A stretch of DNA of 64,000 bases from Tridacna crocea (taxonomy: Eukaryota > Mollusca > Bivalvia > Cardiida > Cardiidae), in the NCBI GenBank assembly GCA_943736015.1, contig OX031065.1:33866427-33930426 (forward strand), in the 5' to 3' direction. A model generated the notes under the pieces. That model saw nothing but the letters and a program-made list of their open reading frames with translations, made no database searches and was not told the DNA's origin. Position 1 is the stretch's first letter; each line of letters starts with the position of its first letter. Positions 1 through 11,100 of this stretch are shown here, in pieces. A program made the position numbers and the translations under genes.

Positions 1-3000
1 AACCCAAGCCGTACACAAACAAATGGGTTTTTGTCACTGTAAAACTAAAACAGTGTTTAAACTAATGTAACCACCAGAAATAAGCCAATCATCAAATTAT
101 TCTTGACAGTAACAATCAATTTCATATTTTGTGCAAGTACATGAGTTAACCTTACTTTTCTTAAATGTGGAAATATTTCTAAACTTGTGTCTATATGATA
201 ATACAAGGTGAATTTTCATCTGTCTCTCGGAAGGAAGGTATATTCAATACTCATAAATCACACGTGGTCTAAGTCTTAGAAAATACTAGTCACATCATTA
301 AGTTTTCACTTTTCAGACTACTACATAACATTATATCAGGTCAGGAATAAAATCAAGTTTTCTTTTTAAAAAAAGAAGAAATCATTGTATCTAAACAATC
401 AAATTGTTGTGTCTAGTTTGATGTTGAATTTCATAAATTGAAATTAATACTTTCAAGTTGAGTAGTAATAAGGAAGAACCCTTCATAGACATTAGAGCCA
501 TGAAAAGAACAATGCGCTTTTAGTAAGAAATTACATACAAAAAACCATATGGTTCTATTTCCCTGAGAGGACTCTGGACAGTGTTTGGTTCTTTTTAACT
601 CTTTACCACACAACAAAATTTGAGTCCAAATGAAAAACATTTGCTGATAGCAGAATCACTGTGACTCAAAATATGAATTTAGTTTTGGAAGGTCTGAAGA
701 CACTGTGGAAAAGGAAGGATGCTGGTTACACGCATTTTCTCATTCCCATATTCTTTTTTAAAGCCTTCTTCCTCAGGGTCGGTTGTTCAAAGTCGGGATT
801 CTTTAGTAAGGGCTTAAACAAATTCATACTAGTTTCAAAACAATACATGTGCTTTATACTTCAGAATGAGGACAGTTTGTTTAAATTGTAGTAAGATCAG
901 ACCACCTAACATAGTAAAATCAACTCCTATGAGCACACTTGTTTTTAAATTTTCATTGTTTGCAGTCTATATGATTTTACCCACTACATGAAAAATTAGA
1001 AAATGTTGTGCTTAAAGTCTGACTAGGATTGTGAAATGTTGCTTTAAAAATCAAAAGCTTGATATTTGAGTACAGAAGTTTCAATATTTCAAACGAGTCT
1101 TGCACAATGATGATTAATTAATAATGATTTTAGAAATGCTTAAAATGCTATGGTAAAGGAACATACAGTCATCATGTTTAGTGTATTTATTTAACCTCAC
1201 ATGTTTACAAACCCAAAGGTGAGCTGTTGATATTTTCAATCTGACTGAAAGCATCATATGAGACAAAAACTACCATCACTATTCCACCTGAAAGCCTATG
1301 ATTTTTTATTAAAGCCAAACAAAGCTCAGGCAATTGGACAAGTTGTTTCAAAAGTTTTTTTCTGAACATCAATCAAAATGGAATAATACGTGCACACTTA
1401 CCTTAGTTAGAATACATTGTATCCTTAGTGATGTTTTGGAATGGTGGAAAAAATTACTTTTGCAAGAATGAAAAACGAAATCTGTTTGTCTTTTTAAGAG
1501 CTACATTTTGTAAAGCTGACAAAAATGTCAAAATTAAGATTAACCTAGCAGAAGGCCAATGTTAGATCCACATTTGAGAAATTAAATGGCTTAATGTAGC
1601 TATCAACATTATTTCAGTCATATAACTGCTACAACTAGTTCACTTGTGTATGTCTTGGGTTTAGCAGTACTAGGATAGAGCTCTGAAGTGTCTTGCCAAA
1701 GGGTACCCCCACAGAAAAACATATGGCCTTCAGGTAACAAGTCCTAAACTTTACTAGTAAGCCATGCAGGACCCCAGTACATTTAGAGTGGAATTAATTT
1801 TTGTAAATTTGTTAAGGTTAATCTATGTCCACCATTTATGCATGAATTACATTTTGTTTTTTTAAACAAAAATGGTAAATAAATGGATGCATTTTCGTTA
1901 TTTATTCCTTCCCCATATGATGAGGCTTAGGCTCTTTAAATGTATCTGCAGACAACAATTGAGAAACTGATACAAATGAGCTGGAGTTCACTCTTACGAT
2001 TGAAAACACTATTGGAACAGGAGAAAATACTGTCTACCAGATATTTGTCCTTGTCCCATGATGCTTTTAATTGCCTATTTCCTTCAGGTTTATTAAACCT
2101 TGCCTTGCTGAATACCTCAAATAATACCTTCAGGTCGATAGTCAAATCCCAAAGGTTGCTATTTCAAGGTAATTTTGAGGATGATAAATATCTCCTAACC
2201 AAACAGTGTAGATCACAGATCAGATTACACATGCTGTGCAGTCTGACCTTGATCTACATTGTCCACAAAAGGTCAGTGAGTTGTGCTAAGCAACCTAAGG
2301 GTTAACATGAGTATCCAGTAAAGCGTTAAAATAAACCCCAATATTTTTTTTTTCTCCAGATCCTGTTGTCGGATGCCAAGGAAACCTAACATGGATCCAA
2401 ATGTTGTATACTGGTCTATCTAGTTGATTAATTGATATAAATATATAGCTTGTGTAAGGGTACACTTATCTGTCTTGCCATAGAGCTAGCCTTTATAGCA
2501 ATGTGGTAGAGTGTTTGCCTACGGAGTTTGAACCTGAAAGTTTTGGGTTTGGAACTATTCAGCAGAACTATTAAAGATGTATGCAATCAGTATTCAAAAT
2601 ATTCAAAATACTTTACGGTTTGTCCAAACATGGCCCATATTTGATCCTTGAATTTTATGTCATACAAAGTTAAAATGGGAGAATTCCTTTTAGTTTAGGA
2701 TTCTCCTTGTTTTGGCCCTTTAACACACAATACATCCTTGCAATATGGCTTTTGAAAACAGTGATGGAAAACAAAACATCAGTACATGTATTTCTTTTCT
2801 TTTTTTCTTCTTCCATATTTTTTTCTACCCTTTACAAATACAAACCACATAATATGAGGGTTCCATGTCTAGTGAATTGTTTGTTTATGATCTAAGCAGC
2901 AAACTATTGATTTTTTTGCCAAGAATCAAATTATTTCGTAAAAGGCCAATAGATACTGCCATATTATAAATGTCTCTTTTCAATAAATTGTATAGTTGAA

Positions 3001-3812
3001 TTCTGTAAAATGATGCAAGTTTGGGCTTTTAATAATGGAATTGTATGCTACTTTAGCAATAGGTCATTCTGTTTATTTTTGTTACTTCAGGTATGATGTC
3101 TTGATACTGATTTGAATATATAAATCCTTGTTGATGGCGCATGTTATTGAATAAGTACCATTCCCTCAAAGCTTTCCAAAACTGTGACATGAAATCTAAT
3201 AATACCCAAAGAGGCTGGGTAGTACTTTAAGGAAATACCGATTTAGATCCTTTTTTTTTTTCTTAATCTTATTTTTCTTCTTTACGAACAATTTTCCAAC
3301 TATAATTCAGTGAGTCATTTTTGAGTTTGTTGAGGGTATGAAAATCTTAACAGTTGGCTTTAATTTGGGGGAGTCATTTGAAACTCTTGTCCTCTGGTAA
3401 GAAGTCCAATAAGAAGGCACAAAAAGTTCTTATTGCATACATGTGCAAGTAGTAATATATTGTACTCTTTGATCATTTGCTCATGATTGTCGAAACTGAT
3501 TGAGAGCTGTAGACTTTAACACAGAAATATCATTATATGTCATCATCTTAATTTGTATAGTATTTTTTAAGTCTTACTCATCAACAAATCAACAACTGAA
3601 GTGTTCTATACATGTATATTTATTAAATAACCTTCACATGTAAGCCTACCTTTTTTTCTCCTGTCATATGCGTGTTTACAGTCCTAACTATAATACTAGC
3701 AGAAAAAAATCAAATGTTGGATCAAATTAATACTCTAGTAAGTAGTAAAATAACAGCTGCCGGGCTGCACACTTGGTAGAACAGTTCGACTCCCATTGAC
3801 CTTGCCAGTATA
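1..3812 (+). repeat. Long dispersed repeat, copy A (left end cut by window)
   Basis: The block reappears in the same orientation at 18331-21107, starting ACCCAAGCC and ending near CACTTGGTAGAAC in both. Parts of it also occur at 28993-32640. Copy B lacks what corresponds to about 2830-3650 here. Apart from an embedded tRNA-like segment I see no coding sequence longer than about 120 codons and no recognisable protein. The nature of the unit (non-autonomous transposon or segmental duplication) is not clear from the sequence. Confidence 0.7.
2488..2556 (+). repeat. tRNA-like segment (SINE head), degenerate
   Basis: TAGCAATGTGGTAGAGTG resembles a pol III A box. A degraded B-box-like stretch follows about 40 bp on. 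The same segment is better preserved at 20606-20690 and, inverted, at 30742-30816. It looks like a tRNA-derived SINE head carried inside the long repeat, not a functional tRNA. Confidence 0.45.
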
Positions 3813-3824
3813 ATCTCATTACAA

Positions 3825-3970
3825 AGGGAGATAATAATTATCTCCCTTTTCTAGAAACTAACAACAGTATCAACAAATAATTTCAAAATAGATATCAAAG
3901 GAATTTCTGCTCGGTAAAAAATGAGCAAAAGTGTTATATCTGTATAAATCCGCATTTATCCACTATCAGG
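3825..3970 (+). repeat. Fragment of the GGGAGGTAATTA MITE family
   Basis: AGGGAGATAATAATTATCTCCC followed by the AACAACAGTATC / GAATTTCTGCTCGGT section matches 8791-9158, 23026-23402 and 32297-32580. Only part of the element is present. Confidence 0.5.
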
Positions 3971-4224
3971 GAATTTTATACCATCCTGCACTAGAAGTGT
4001 TACGGGTCTATTTTATATATCTGTACATTTATAAATCCATATCACGTCATTTCAGAGAAATGCTAAGCTGTGATTGGATGATATTCTTGTACCAATATTA
4101 GGAAATATGACATTGCTCTAAATCTAACAGTTTTATGAAATAACGCATATGTCACATGCTTCTCGAAAGTTTAACAGATGGATTTCTCTGTATGAGAGTA
4201 AATATTTACATATGTATGTCATTA

Positions 4225-4300
4225 GTACGTGTATTATGGGCCGGAGGCCTATATACTTTTAATAAAATGTTGTCATTATCATTGTCATAGTCATTTTTTA
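4225..4300 (+). repeat. Probable retroposon 3' tail with simple repeat
   Basis: GGGCCGGAGGCCTATATAC, an AATAAAA signal and a degenerate (GTCATT)n tail. A related tail, inverted, lies at 15663-15722 (GGACCAGAGGCCTTATAT followed by AATAAA). These look like 3' ends of truncated SINEs or LINEs. Confidence 0.35.
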
Positions 4301-5476
4301 GGCATATTATATACTTTGCATCCATTCCTTGTAGACGATTCAGTTGTCAAAAGTACAATCGTGTCTTGATGTTTGAGGTATATCTGTAGTACAAAAGCAT
4401 ACTTCCTTCACGATAATCGCCGGCTCGGCCAATTTCTTTCCGAGGATTGATGATGGTCATTGCGACAGGATTCATTCCTCAACCACCGCTGATCATTGTT
4501 TTGGTTAGCTGTTCTGGCCACCTAGATATAATTGAAACAATGTTGAAAATCGTCTATAACGTATAAACACCGTGTATAACACAATCAATCAATCATTCCT
4601 TCCCGATGAATTGTGCTACTACACAATACCTTATTCGTTTCAAGATGGTCAGTTTCTTGTGATATATTTTTTCACTGTGTAACATGTATTTGTGTGCATG
4701 AAAGAAGAGTTAACCCATTACCACACAATCCCTACTTTTGACGCCCCTGAGAAAGAAGCCTTTTGAAAACATTGTGGGAAAAGGAGCAAATGCTGGTAAC
4801 CAGCATTTTCTTCTTTTCCCACAATGTTTTCTACCGTTCACAAAACAATTTTGTCGTTTGGTAACCATTCACGAGGCCATAAAATTTTGGACTAGCTCAA
4901 ACTGATAGCATTACTAGGGGACAATAAAAGTGTAGCAAAATGGTGGGGACTTCTTTGAACAGATAGAAAATATTGCAAGAAAAAAAGAAGAAAATGCTAG
5001 TTACCAGCATTTTCTCCTTTTCTCACAATGTTTTCATATGCCCTTTTGGACAAAAACTATCATAAGAGTCTTGACCTGGTCGGCCTGCACAATCCGCGCA
5101 GTCGGACCAGGATCGACAGTTTTCGCAGTTCCCAGATTTTCTCTTTCTGCGTGATGGGTCATAATTTCATATGAGTCCAGCTTTGTGAAAAGTAGGTTTA
5201 ACCTTTTACTCCATAGATACTCATTTCTACGCATTGCTTGAAGAAGTCTTTGAAAAACATAGTGGCAAAAGGTGAAATTTCTCGTGACGAGCAATTTCAC
5301 CTCTTGTCACAATGTTTTCTATGCTATCAAAAGGTGTCATAAATACACATAAGAAACGGCTTCATCCTTGGTGTTATTTAGGATCAATTACAGATAACAT
5401 AAAAAATGCCTTATGGGATACAGAGTTAAAGCATCTGCAAAAAGTATCGATTCATGTCAGCTCTGAAAAAAGGGGC

Positions 5477-5702
5477 TTAACCAATTACCACACAATCCCT
5501 ACTTTTGACACCCCTGAGAAAGAAGCCTTTTGAAAACACTGTAGGAAAAGGAGAAAATGCTGGTAACCAGCATTTTCTCCTTTTCCCACAGTGTTTTCTA
5601 CCCTTCCCAGATCTAATTTCAATTTTTCAGTCACCTTTATTTTGTCGTCTGCAAATGCTTTCAATTTAGACCAGTCTAAATTTTGTCGTTTGGTAGGGTT
5701 AA
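5477..5702 (+). mobile_element. TTAA hairpin MITE, family 1
   Basis: Bounded by TTAA on both sides, with a central near-perfect hairpin (GGAGAAAATGCTGGTAACC and its inverse). About 226 bp. The ends match the family TIR CCMATTACCACAC only partly. TTAA target duplication and CCC-starting ends suggest piggyBac-type mobilisation, which is an inference. Confidence 0.75.
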
Positions 5703-6318
5703 ACCCTTCACGAGGCCATAAAATTTTGGACTAGTCCAAACAGATAGCATTACTCGGGGACAATTAAATTGTAGCAAAATGGGGGGGGGGGTACTTCTTT
5801 GAACAGATAGAAAATATTGCAAGAAAAAAAGAAGAAAATGCTGGTTACCAGCATTTTCTCATTTTCTAACAGTGTTTTCATATGGCCTTTTGGACAGAAA
5901 ATATCATTAGAGTGTTGACCCTGGTCAGCCTGCACAATTCGCGCAGTCGGACAAGGATTGACCATTATCGCAGTTCCCAGATTGTCCCTTTCTGCGTGAT
6001 GGGTAACTATTTCATATGAGTCCAGCTTTGTGAAAAGTAGGTTTAACCTTTTACTCCATAGATACTCATTTCTACGCATTGCTTGTAGGAGCCTTTGGAA
6101 AATATTGTGGCAAAAGGTGAAATTGCTCGTCACGAGCAATTTCACCTTTTGCCACACTGTTTTTATGCTATCAAAAGGTGTTATAAATACACATAAGAAA
6201 CGGCTTCATCCTTGGTGTTATTTAGGATCAATTACAGATAACATAAAAGTGCCTTATGGGATAAAGAGTTCAAGCATCTGCAAAAAGTATCGAATCATGT
6301 CAGCTCTGAAAAAGGGGC

Positions 6319-6546
6319 TTAACCCATGACCACACAATCCCTATTTTGACACCCCTGAGAAAGAAGCCTTTTGAAAACACTGTAGGAAAAGGAGAAAATG
6401 CTGGTAACCAGCATTTTCTCCTTTTCCCACAGTGTTTTCTACCCTTCCCAGATCTAATTTCAATTTTTCAGTCACCTTTATTTTGTCGTCTGCAAATGAA
6501 TTCAATTAGAACCAGTCTAAAATTTTGTCGTGTGGTAAAGAGTTAA
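6319..6546 (+). mobile_element. TTAA hairpin MITE, family 1
   Basis: TTAACCCATGACCACAC at the left, GTGTGGTAAAGAGTTAA at the right. The central hairpin is intact. Nearly identical to 5477-5702, 39288-39516 and 42065-42293. Confidence 0.8.
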
Positions 6547-6804
6547 TGCATCTGCAAAAAGTGCCGACCTATGTCAGCCTTCACAGTCGGTGCAGGCTGA
6601 CCTGGACCAAAGCTTTTTGTCATTGTTAGAATCACATAGTTGAAATTTTCTTTCAAAAATCCGTTTTATTTCAAAAGTGGTTCTAATAGAACATTCCACT
6701 GCATGTTGCAGTCCGTAATCCTATGGTTACGCTGCCAACGCTCCTCCTCAGACACTTGTAACACCAAGTTGAATAGCGGATATCAGACTCGGAAACCTAT
6801 GGTT

Positions 6805-7032
6805 TTAACACTTTCCCAAACGACAAATTTTAGACTCTTCCAAACCGAAAGAGTTTGCAGACAACAATTTTAGACTTCGAGAAAATGGCAGAAAGTTCTC
6901 AAAAAGGGTAGAAAACAATGTGGGAAAAGGAGAAATTGCTCGTTATGAGCAATTTCTCCTTTTCCCACAGTGTTTTCAAAAGACTTTTACTGCAGACATG
7001 TAAAATCCAGGGCTTGTTTGGGAAAGGGTTAA
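6805..7032 (-). mobile_element. TTAA hairpin MITE, family 1 (inverted)
   Basis: Reverse orientation (GACAAATTTTAGACT near the left end). The central hairpin uses the variant GAGAAATTGCTCGTTATGAG. TTAA at both ends. Confidence 0.7.
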
Positions 7033-7906
7033 GGCCGACGCATTATCCACAAGCACGGACACTGTGTTGAAAAAAAAGACATCTTAGATCATCTGATAAA
7101 ACCAACACTTAATGATATACCGGTATCTTTTAATTAACAAAAGGAATACAAAACTACAAATATAACGGATATAAATGCAAAGCAAATAATACTGTTGACT
7201 TATTATTTGTTACCTCATCGTATAATAATCTGCTATAGACAAAGGCATTCTTACGCACAAACAAGATGAATGAGATTTCAAAGGCATTGTTTACCCATGA
7301 ACAAAAAGAAAAGCTTGAAAGGGATATTGCCTCTTTTCTATCAATAGCACTGCCTATCATTTTCAAAGTGGTGTAGGCATGTTCTGCAGAAAAACGAAAA
7401 ATAAAAAATTATCGACAGGAGACCATGTTTTTGGATTATAATGTAACTATAACAGCATAATTTCTTGCTTTTATGACCGCCAGAAAGGGTAGGAAATGAG
7501 AAAATGCTTTTGCCTGGCATTTTCTCTTTTCCTGCGATATTCTCAGAAGCTTTATCTTTTCCATAGTCTTTCAGACACGAGATTATCTAGATCTGATTCT
7601 TCTGGTAGCTGTACAACGAAGTTCACTTTTATTCAAGTCATTCCTTTTTACATTTTATTATCTGCATATCGCGTATGGGCATTTCCAAAGTCGAGTTACA
7701 TTTTTTTTCTGTTTTGATCTAATTCTGTGTTAACCTTTTCTGGTGTCGATGGCGTTGTCGTCTGTAAATGTTTTCAATTTGGACAAGGCTAGAATTTGTC
7801 GTTCGGTAAAGATTTAATCCTTAACTCGGTGACTTACTCGAAGACTTGTCCATATTGATAGCTTTCGTAGTCAATGAAGTACATGTAACTCACAGTATGA
7901 GATTTA

Positions 7907-8010
7907 GCAGAGACGGCTTGTAAAAACTTTGTGGGAAAAGAAGAAAATGCTGGTTACCAGCATTTTCTTCTTTTCCCACAAAGTTTTTAAAAGCCGTCTC
8001 TGAAGGGTCA
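7907..8010. mobile_element. Short hairpin MITE derivative
   Basis: An almost perfect palindrome of about 100 bp: AGAGACGGCTTGTAAAAAC against its inverse, with the family-1 core GAAAATGCTGGTTACC. It sits just downstream of the transporter stop codon, in the presumed 3' UTR. Confidence 0.65.
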
Positions 8011-8079
8011 TTAAAACTCGTGATTATGTATGAGTTCAACAAATCACATGTGACGTATACATCGAGCAAAACATGTCGA

Positions 8080-8147
8080 TCAATCATCAGGCTCGTACAT
8101 GCTAGGTGCGACTTCGAAGAAGAGCTGCAGAAATACTGTAAGTTTAT
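8080..8147 (-). CDS. Transporter exon 12 (C-terminus and stop)
   Basis: Acceptor CTTTCACAG, 68 nt including the TGA at 8082-8080. Encodes residues 460-480 ([21 protein letters not shown]). It resembles the short amphipathic C-terminal helix of b(0,+)AT that carries a valine-proline-rich motif important for trafficking. The phase fits exon 11 exactly. A MITE-like hairpin (7907-8010) lies in the presumed 3' UTR. I did not find an obvious poly(A) signal. Confidence 0.85.
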
Positions 8148-11100
8148 CTGTGAAAGTAAAAAACAAATACATGATGCTATTTTTCTTGAAAGATGGTCAT
8201 TTATGAAACCCTGTGGAATCAATACACAACAAGTAGGTTGTCGACTTTAATAATCGCATTAAAGTTTCTATTTTCAAATTTGCCCCTGTCATACTTTCAT
8301 GCAAAATACCGAACAAAAAAAAAAAACCCAGAAATATCGAGAAACACGGATATCACTGGCATGCCTCACAACATGCCAATAGTTTTGCTAAATGAGATAA
8401 TCGCGAAACTTCAATGTATTTTTCTTTCGCTATATTTAAAATCAGAGTGTAGTTTTATAATCACGACCTGTAGGTTAACGCAACATACTGATTCAAGTCA
8501 TTCAGTATTTTTTCCTTCCTAATAAACACCCGTACCTTGACTGACATCGACAGTTATTTGTAAACAACACAACTCATATGAACAAGTCCAACACGTTACC
8601 TCCTGAAACAAATCAGCCCCAAAAGACTTTGAGAACCTCCTTGCATAATAAATTTACAAAACATTCAACTACTTCAAATAAAAATTCAACGTGTAGACAT
8701 CATTTTAAATATGGCCTGTAAATTCTTTCATTATAGACATGTCTAGATTTCCAATCAAACTGTGAAATACCTACACAAGTGTCCATATTAAGGTAGCAGA
8801 CCCCTAATACCTCTAGTGCTGCATTGCATAAAGTTTCTTGATAGTCGATAAATACGGATTTATACAGGTATAATACTTTTGCACATTTTTAACCGACCAA
8901 AAATTTCTTTATGCCTATCTTGAAATTATTTGTAGATACTTTTGTTAGTTTCTAGAAAAGGGAGGTAATTACTATCTCTCTTTGTAATGTAACCTAGTTT
9001 TAGGTTTAGAAATGATAATTCTAGAAAAGACAAAAAACGGAAAAGGGAAAAGTGGCTTGGTTAAAGGAGTACTATAACACTCTTTTTTAATCATAGCAAA
9101 TTTTGCAGGATAATATTATTGTGGAAATATCTGTTTTCTATTAGGGGTCTACTACGGTAAATGCTGATATCTATACTTACCAGCACTTAGAAGTTTGGAA
9201 TGTACAAACGGAAAGTAGACTATTAGTCCGCTTGCTATAAATAAGGCAGCGTACAGAAATTCAATTTTAGGATCTTCAATGATGGGGGCGATCACCAGGT
9301 ATATGGCACACAGGAGAAACAGTACTGGCAAAATTATCGGGACCTGAAAGATACATATAGTTTAGATATTTTTACTCTACTACAGTGAAAAAAAACGGCC
9401 TTTTTTATTTTAAGTTGAGTCAAATTAATGATCTGCAATGATAAAATTTCATTAACATTAAAACTATCCCTAAAAACAGCACGAACATACAGATTGTGTA
9501 CTGACTGTTACACTTTCAAACATGCCCAAAACATATCTTATAAGACTTTACCAAACAATCCCTGGTTTTTACGACCCCGAGATAGAAGTCTTTTAAAAAC
9601 ATTGTGGCAAACCAGCATTTTCTCCTTTTCCCACGATGTTTTCTACCCTGCTGGAAACAAATTTCAATTTTTAATTGCATTTATTTTGTTGTTTGCAAGT
9701 GCTTTCAATTTGTGCCAGTCTGAAATTTTGTTGTTTGGTAAAGAGTTAAAAGGGTAAAACAGCACAATTTATTCTTTCTATTTAGTTTAGAAATATTTTT
9801 ATTATTTTTAAATATATACAGTGCACTATGTGAGGACACATAAATTTAGGTAGTGCCTTTCAGAAACAATACGTCGCTTTAAAAGAAATGTCCAAATGGC
9901 GCCCATTTTGACATTGCAAGGTATTATGGGATACTGCACTTGTATTGTACCCTCATGGTGCTGGACCTAAGCCCATCACCTTTTCTTTTCACCCTTATCC
10001 CGCTTAATAACATCTTCGCTAGCCAAGGTTACGATCACTACGTGGAACTTACCTTGGCGGATCGAGCCCGATTTCGAGATTCTCGCGACACGCCCGTTAT
10101 TAGATGCTGCTTATTATCTCCCTCTACATCATATTTCTTATAGCCAATGAAAGGTCGTTTTACAAACCGCTTACGAATACAATAATTCAACCTGAAGCAA
10201 TAGCCACAAACGTACTTCGACATTCCATGGTCAGGTACTGGGATATAGCCTAAAACCTCTGATAATTGATAGGTCACATTGAAACTTTCTGTATTGTTCG
10301 TCTATGTTTTCTTCGTTAATAAATCATTACAAATCCTGCACACATCCACGGAGGTTTTCATGTTTACCTTCTATTTTTATCCGAAAGGTCGCGACCTTGT
10401 TCTATTTTCATCAAAGATGAAATGGTACGAGCGATTTGATTCGTGCAGTTAGAGCTACTGCAAACAATGAAAATGCGTATCGGGGGAATGTCGAAATCAA
10501 GCTCGATCCGCCAAGGGTACAGTAGCGTAGTGAATCGTCACCCTTGGCTTGCAAAGATGGCTCGATAAGTAAAATGAAAGTTTCAATTTGGATAGTAAAA
10601 GCCCAACTTTGCTACTTTAAAGGTATATTTTGGGGGAAAATATCTCCGTATCGGACAGTGTCGATCCAAGATCAGACTGCACGGAACGTGCAGTCTGATC
10701 TTGATCTACACTGTCCGCAAAGGTCCTCTAGTCGCACGTAGCAGCCAAAGGATTAAAGGGGGAGGGGGTGTCTAGGACATTGTGTATAAATTCAGGCCGA
10801 AGACAAGGAATGAGCACAAAGCATTAACAAGCATTCGTTTAAAAGCAGATCACGAATTACAGACATTTTGTAATGGGTATATTACAGTGAAAACAAGGGG
10901 GGGGGGGAGGTTGTAATAAGATATCATAATTTCGGCGGGATGTAAACTTAAAAGTTTTACCTTTATTATTCTCTGCACGTCCCTTTTGGTGTACCGCATT
11001 ATTAGTAAAGTTGAGATAGACGTTCCATAGAAAAGCCAAGCTGTAAAGCTGAAGAAATCTACAAGGGACCCGATGTTACTCACACCAATCATCGCTATAG

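Larger units (their letters stand above)
4710..6546 (+). repeat. MITE-spacer tandem array (two units of about 0.8 kb plus third MITE)
   Basis: The order is MITE (4710 to about 4860), spacer (to 5476), MITE (5477-5702), spacer (to 6318), MITE (6319-6546). The two spacers match along their length: CACGAGGCCATAAAATTTTG at 4872 and 5708, and CACATAAGAAACGGCTTCAT at 5344 and 6186. The spacer contains a GTCGGxCTG hairpin and a GGTGAAATTGCTCGT hairpin from other MITE families. The layout suggests unequal exchange between MITE copies. Confidence 0.75.

Noticed and set aside
1940..2305. 121-codon ORF on the plus strand
   Set aside because: It lies inside the long dispersed repeat, and the equivalent frame is broken in copy B. 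No similarity recognised.
4441..4590. Short minus-strand frame (MNPVAMTIINPRKEIGRAG...) as a coding exon
   Set aside because: About 42 codons with no usable splice sites on both sides and no relation to the transporter, whose last exon is at 8080-8147.
5034..6546. ORFs of 66-135 codons on both strands
   Set aside because: They are translations of MITE hairpins and the tandem spacer. The same peptides appear wherever the repeats occur, without start context or domain.
8540..8610. Alternative last transporter exon with acceptor TTTGTTTCAG (minus strand)
   Set aside because: It would add only about eight residues before a stop and has no family similarity. The exon at 8080-8147 gives the expected C-terminal helix.
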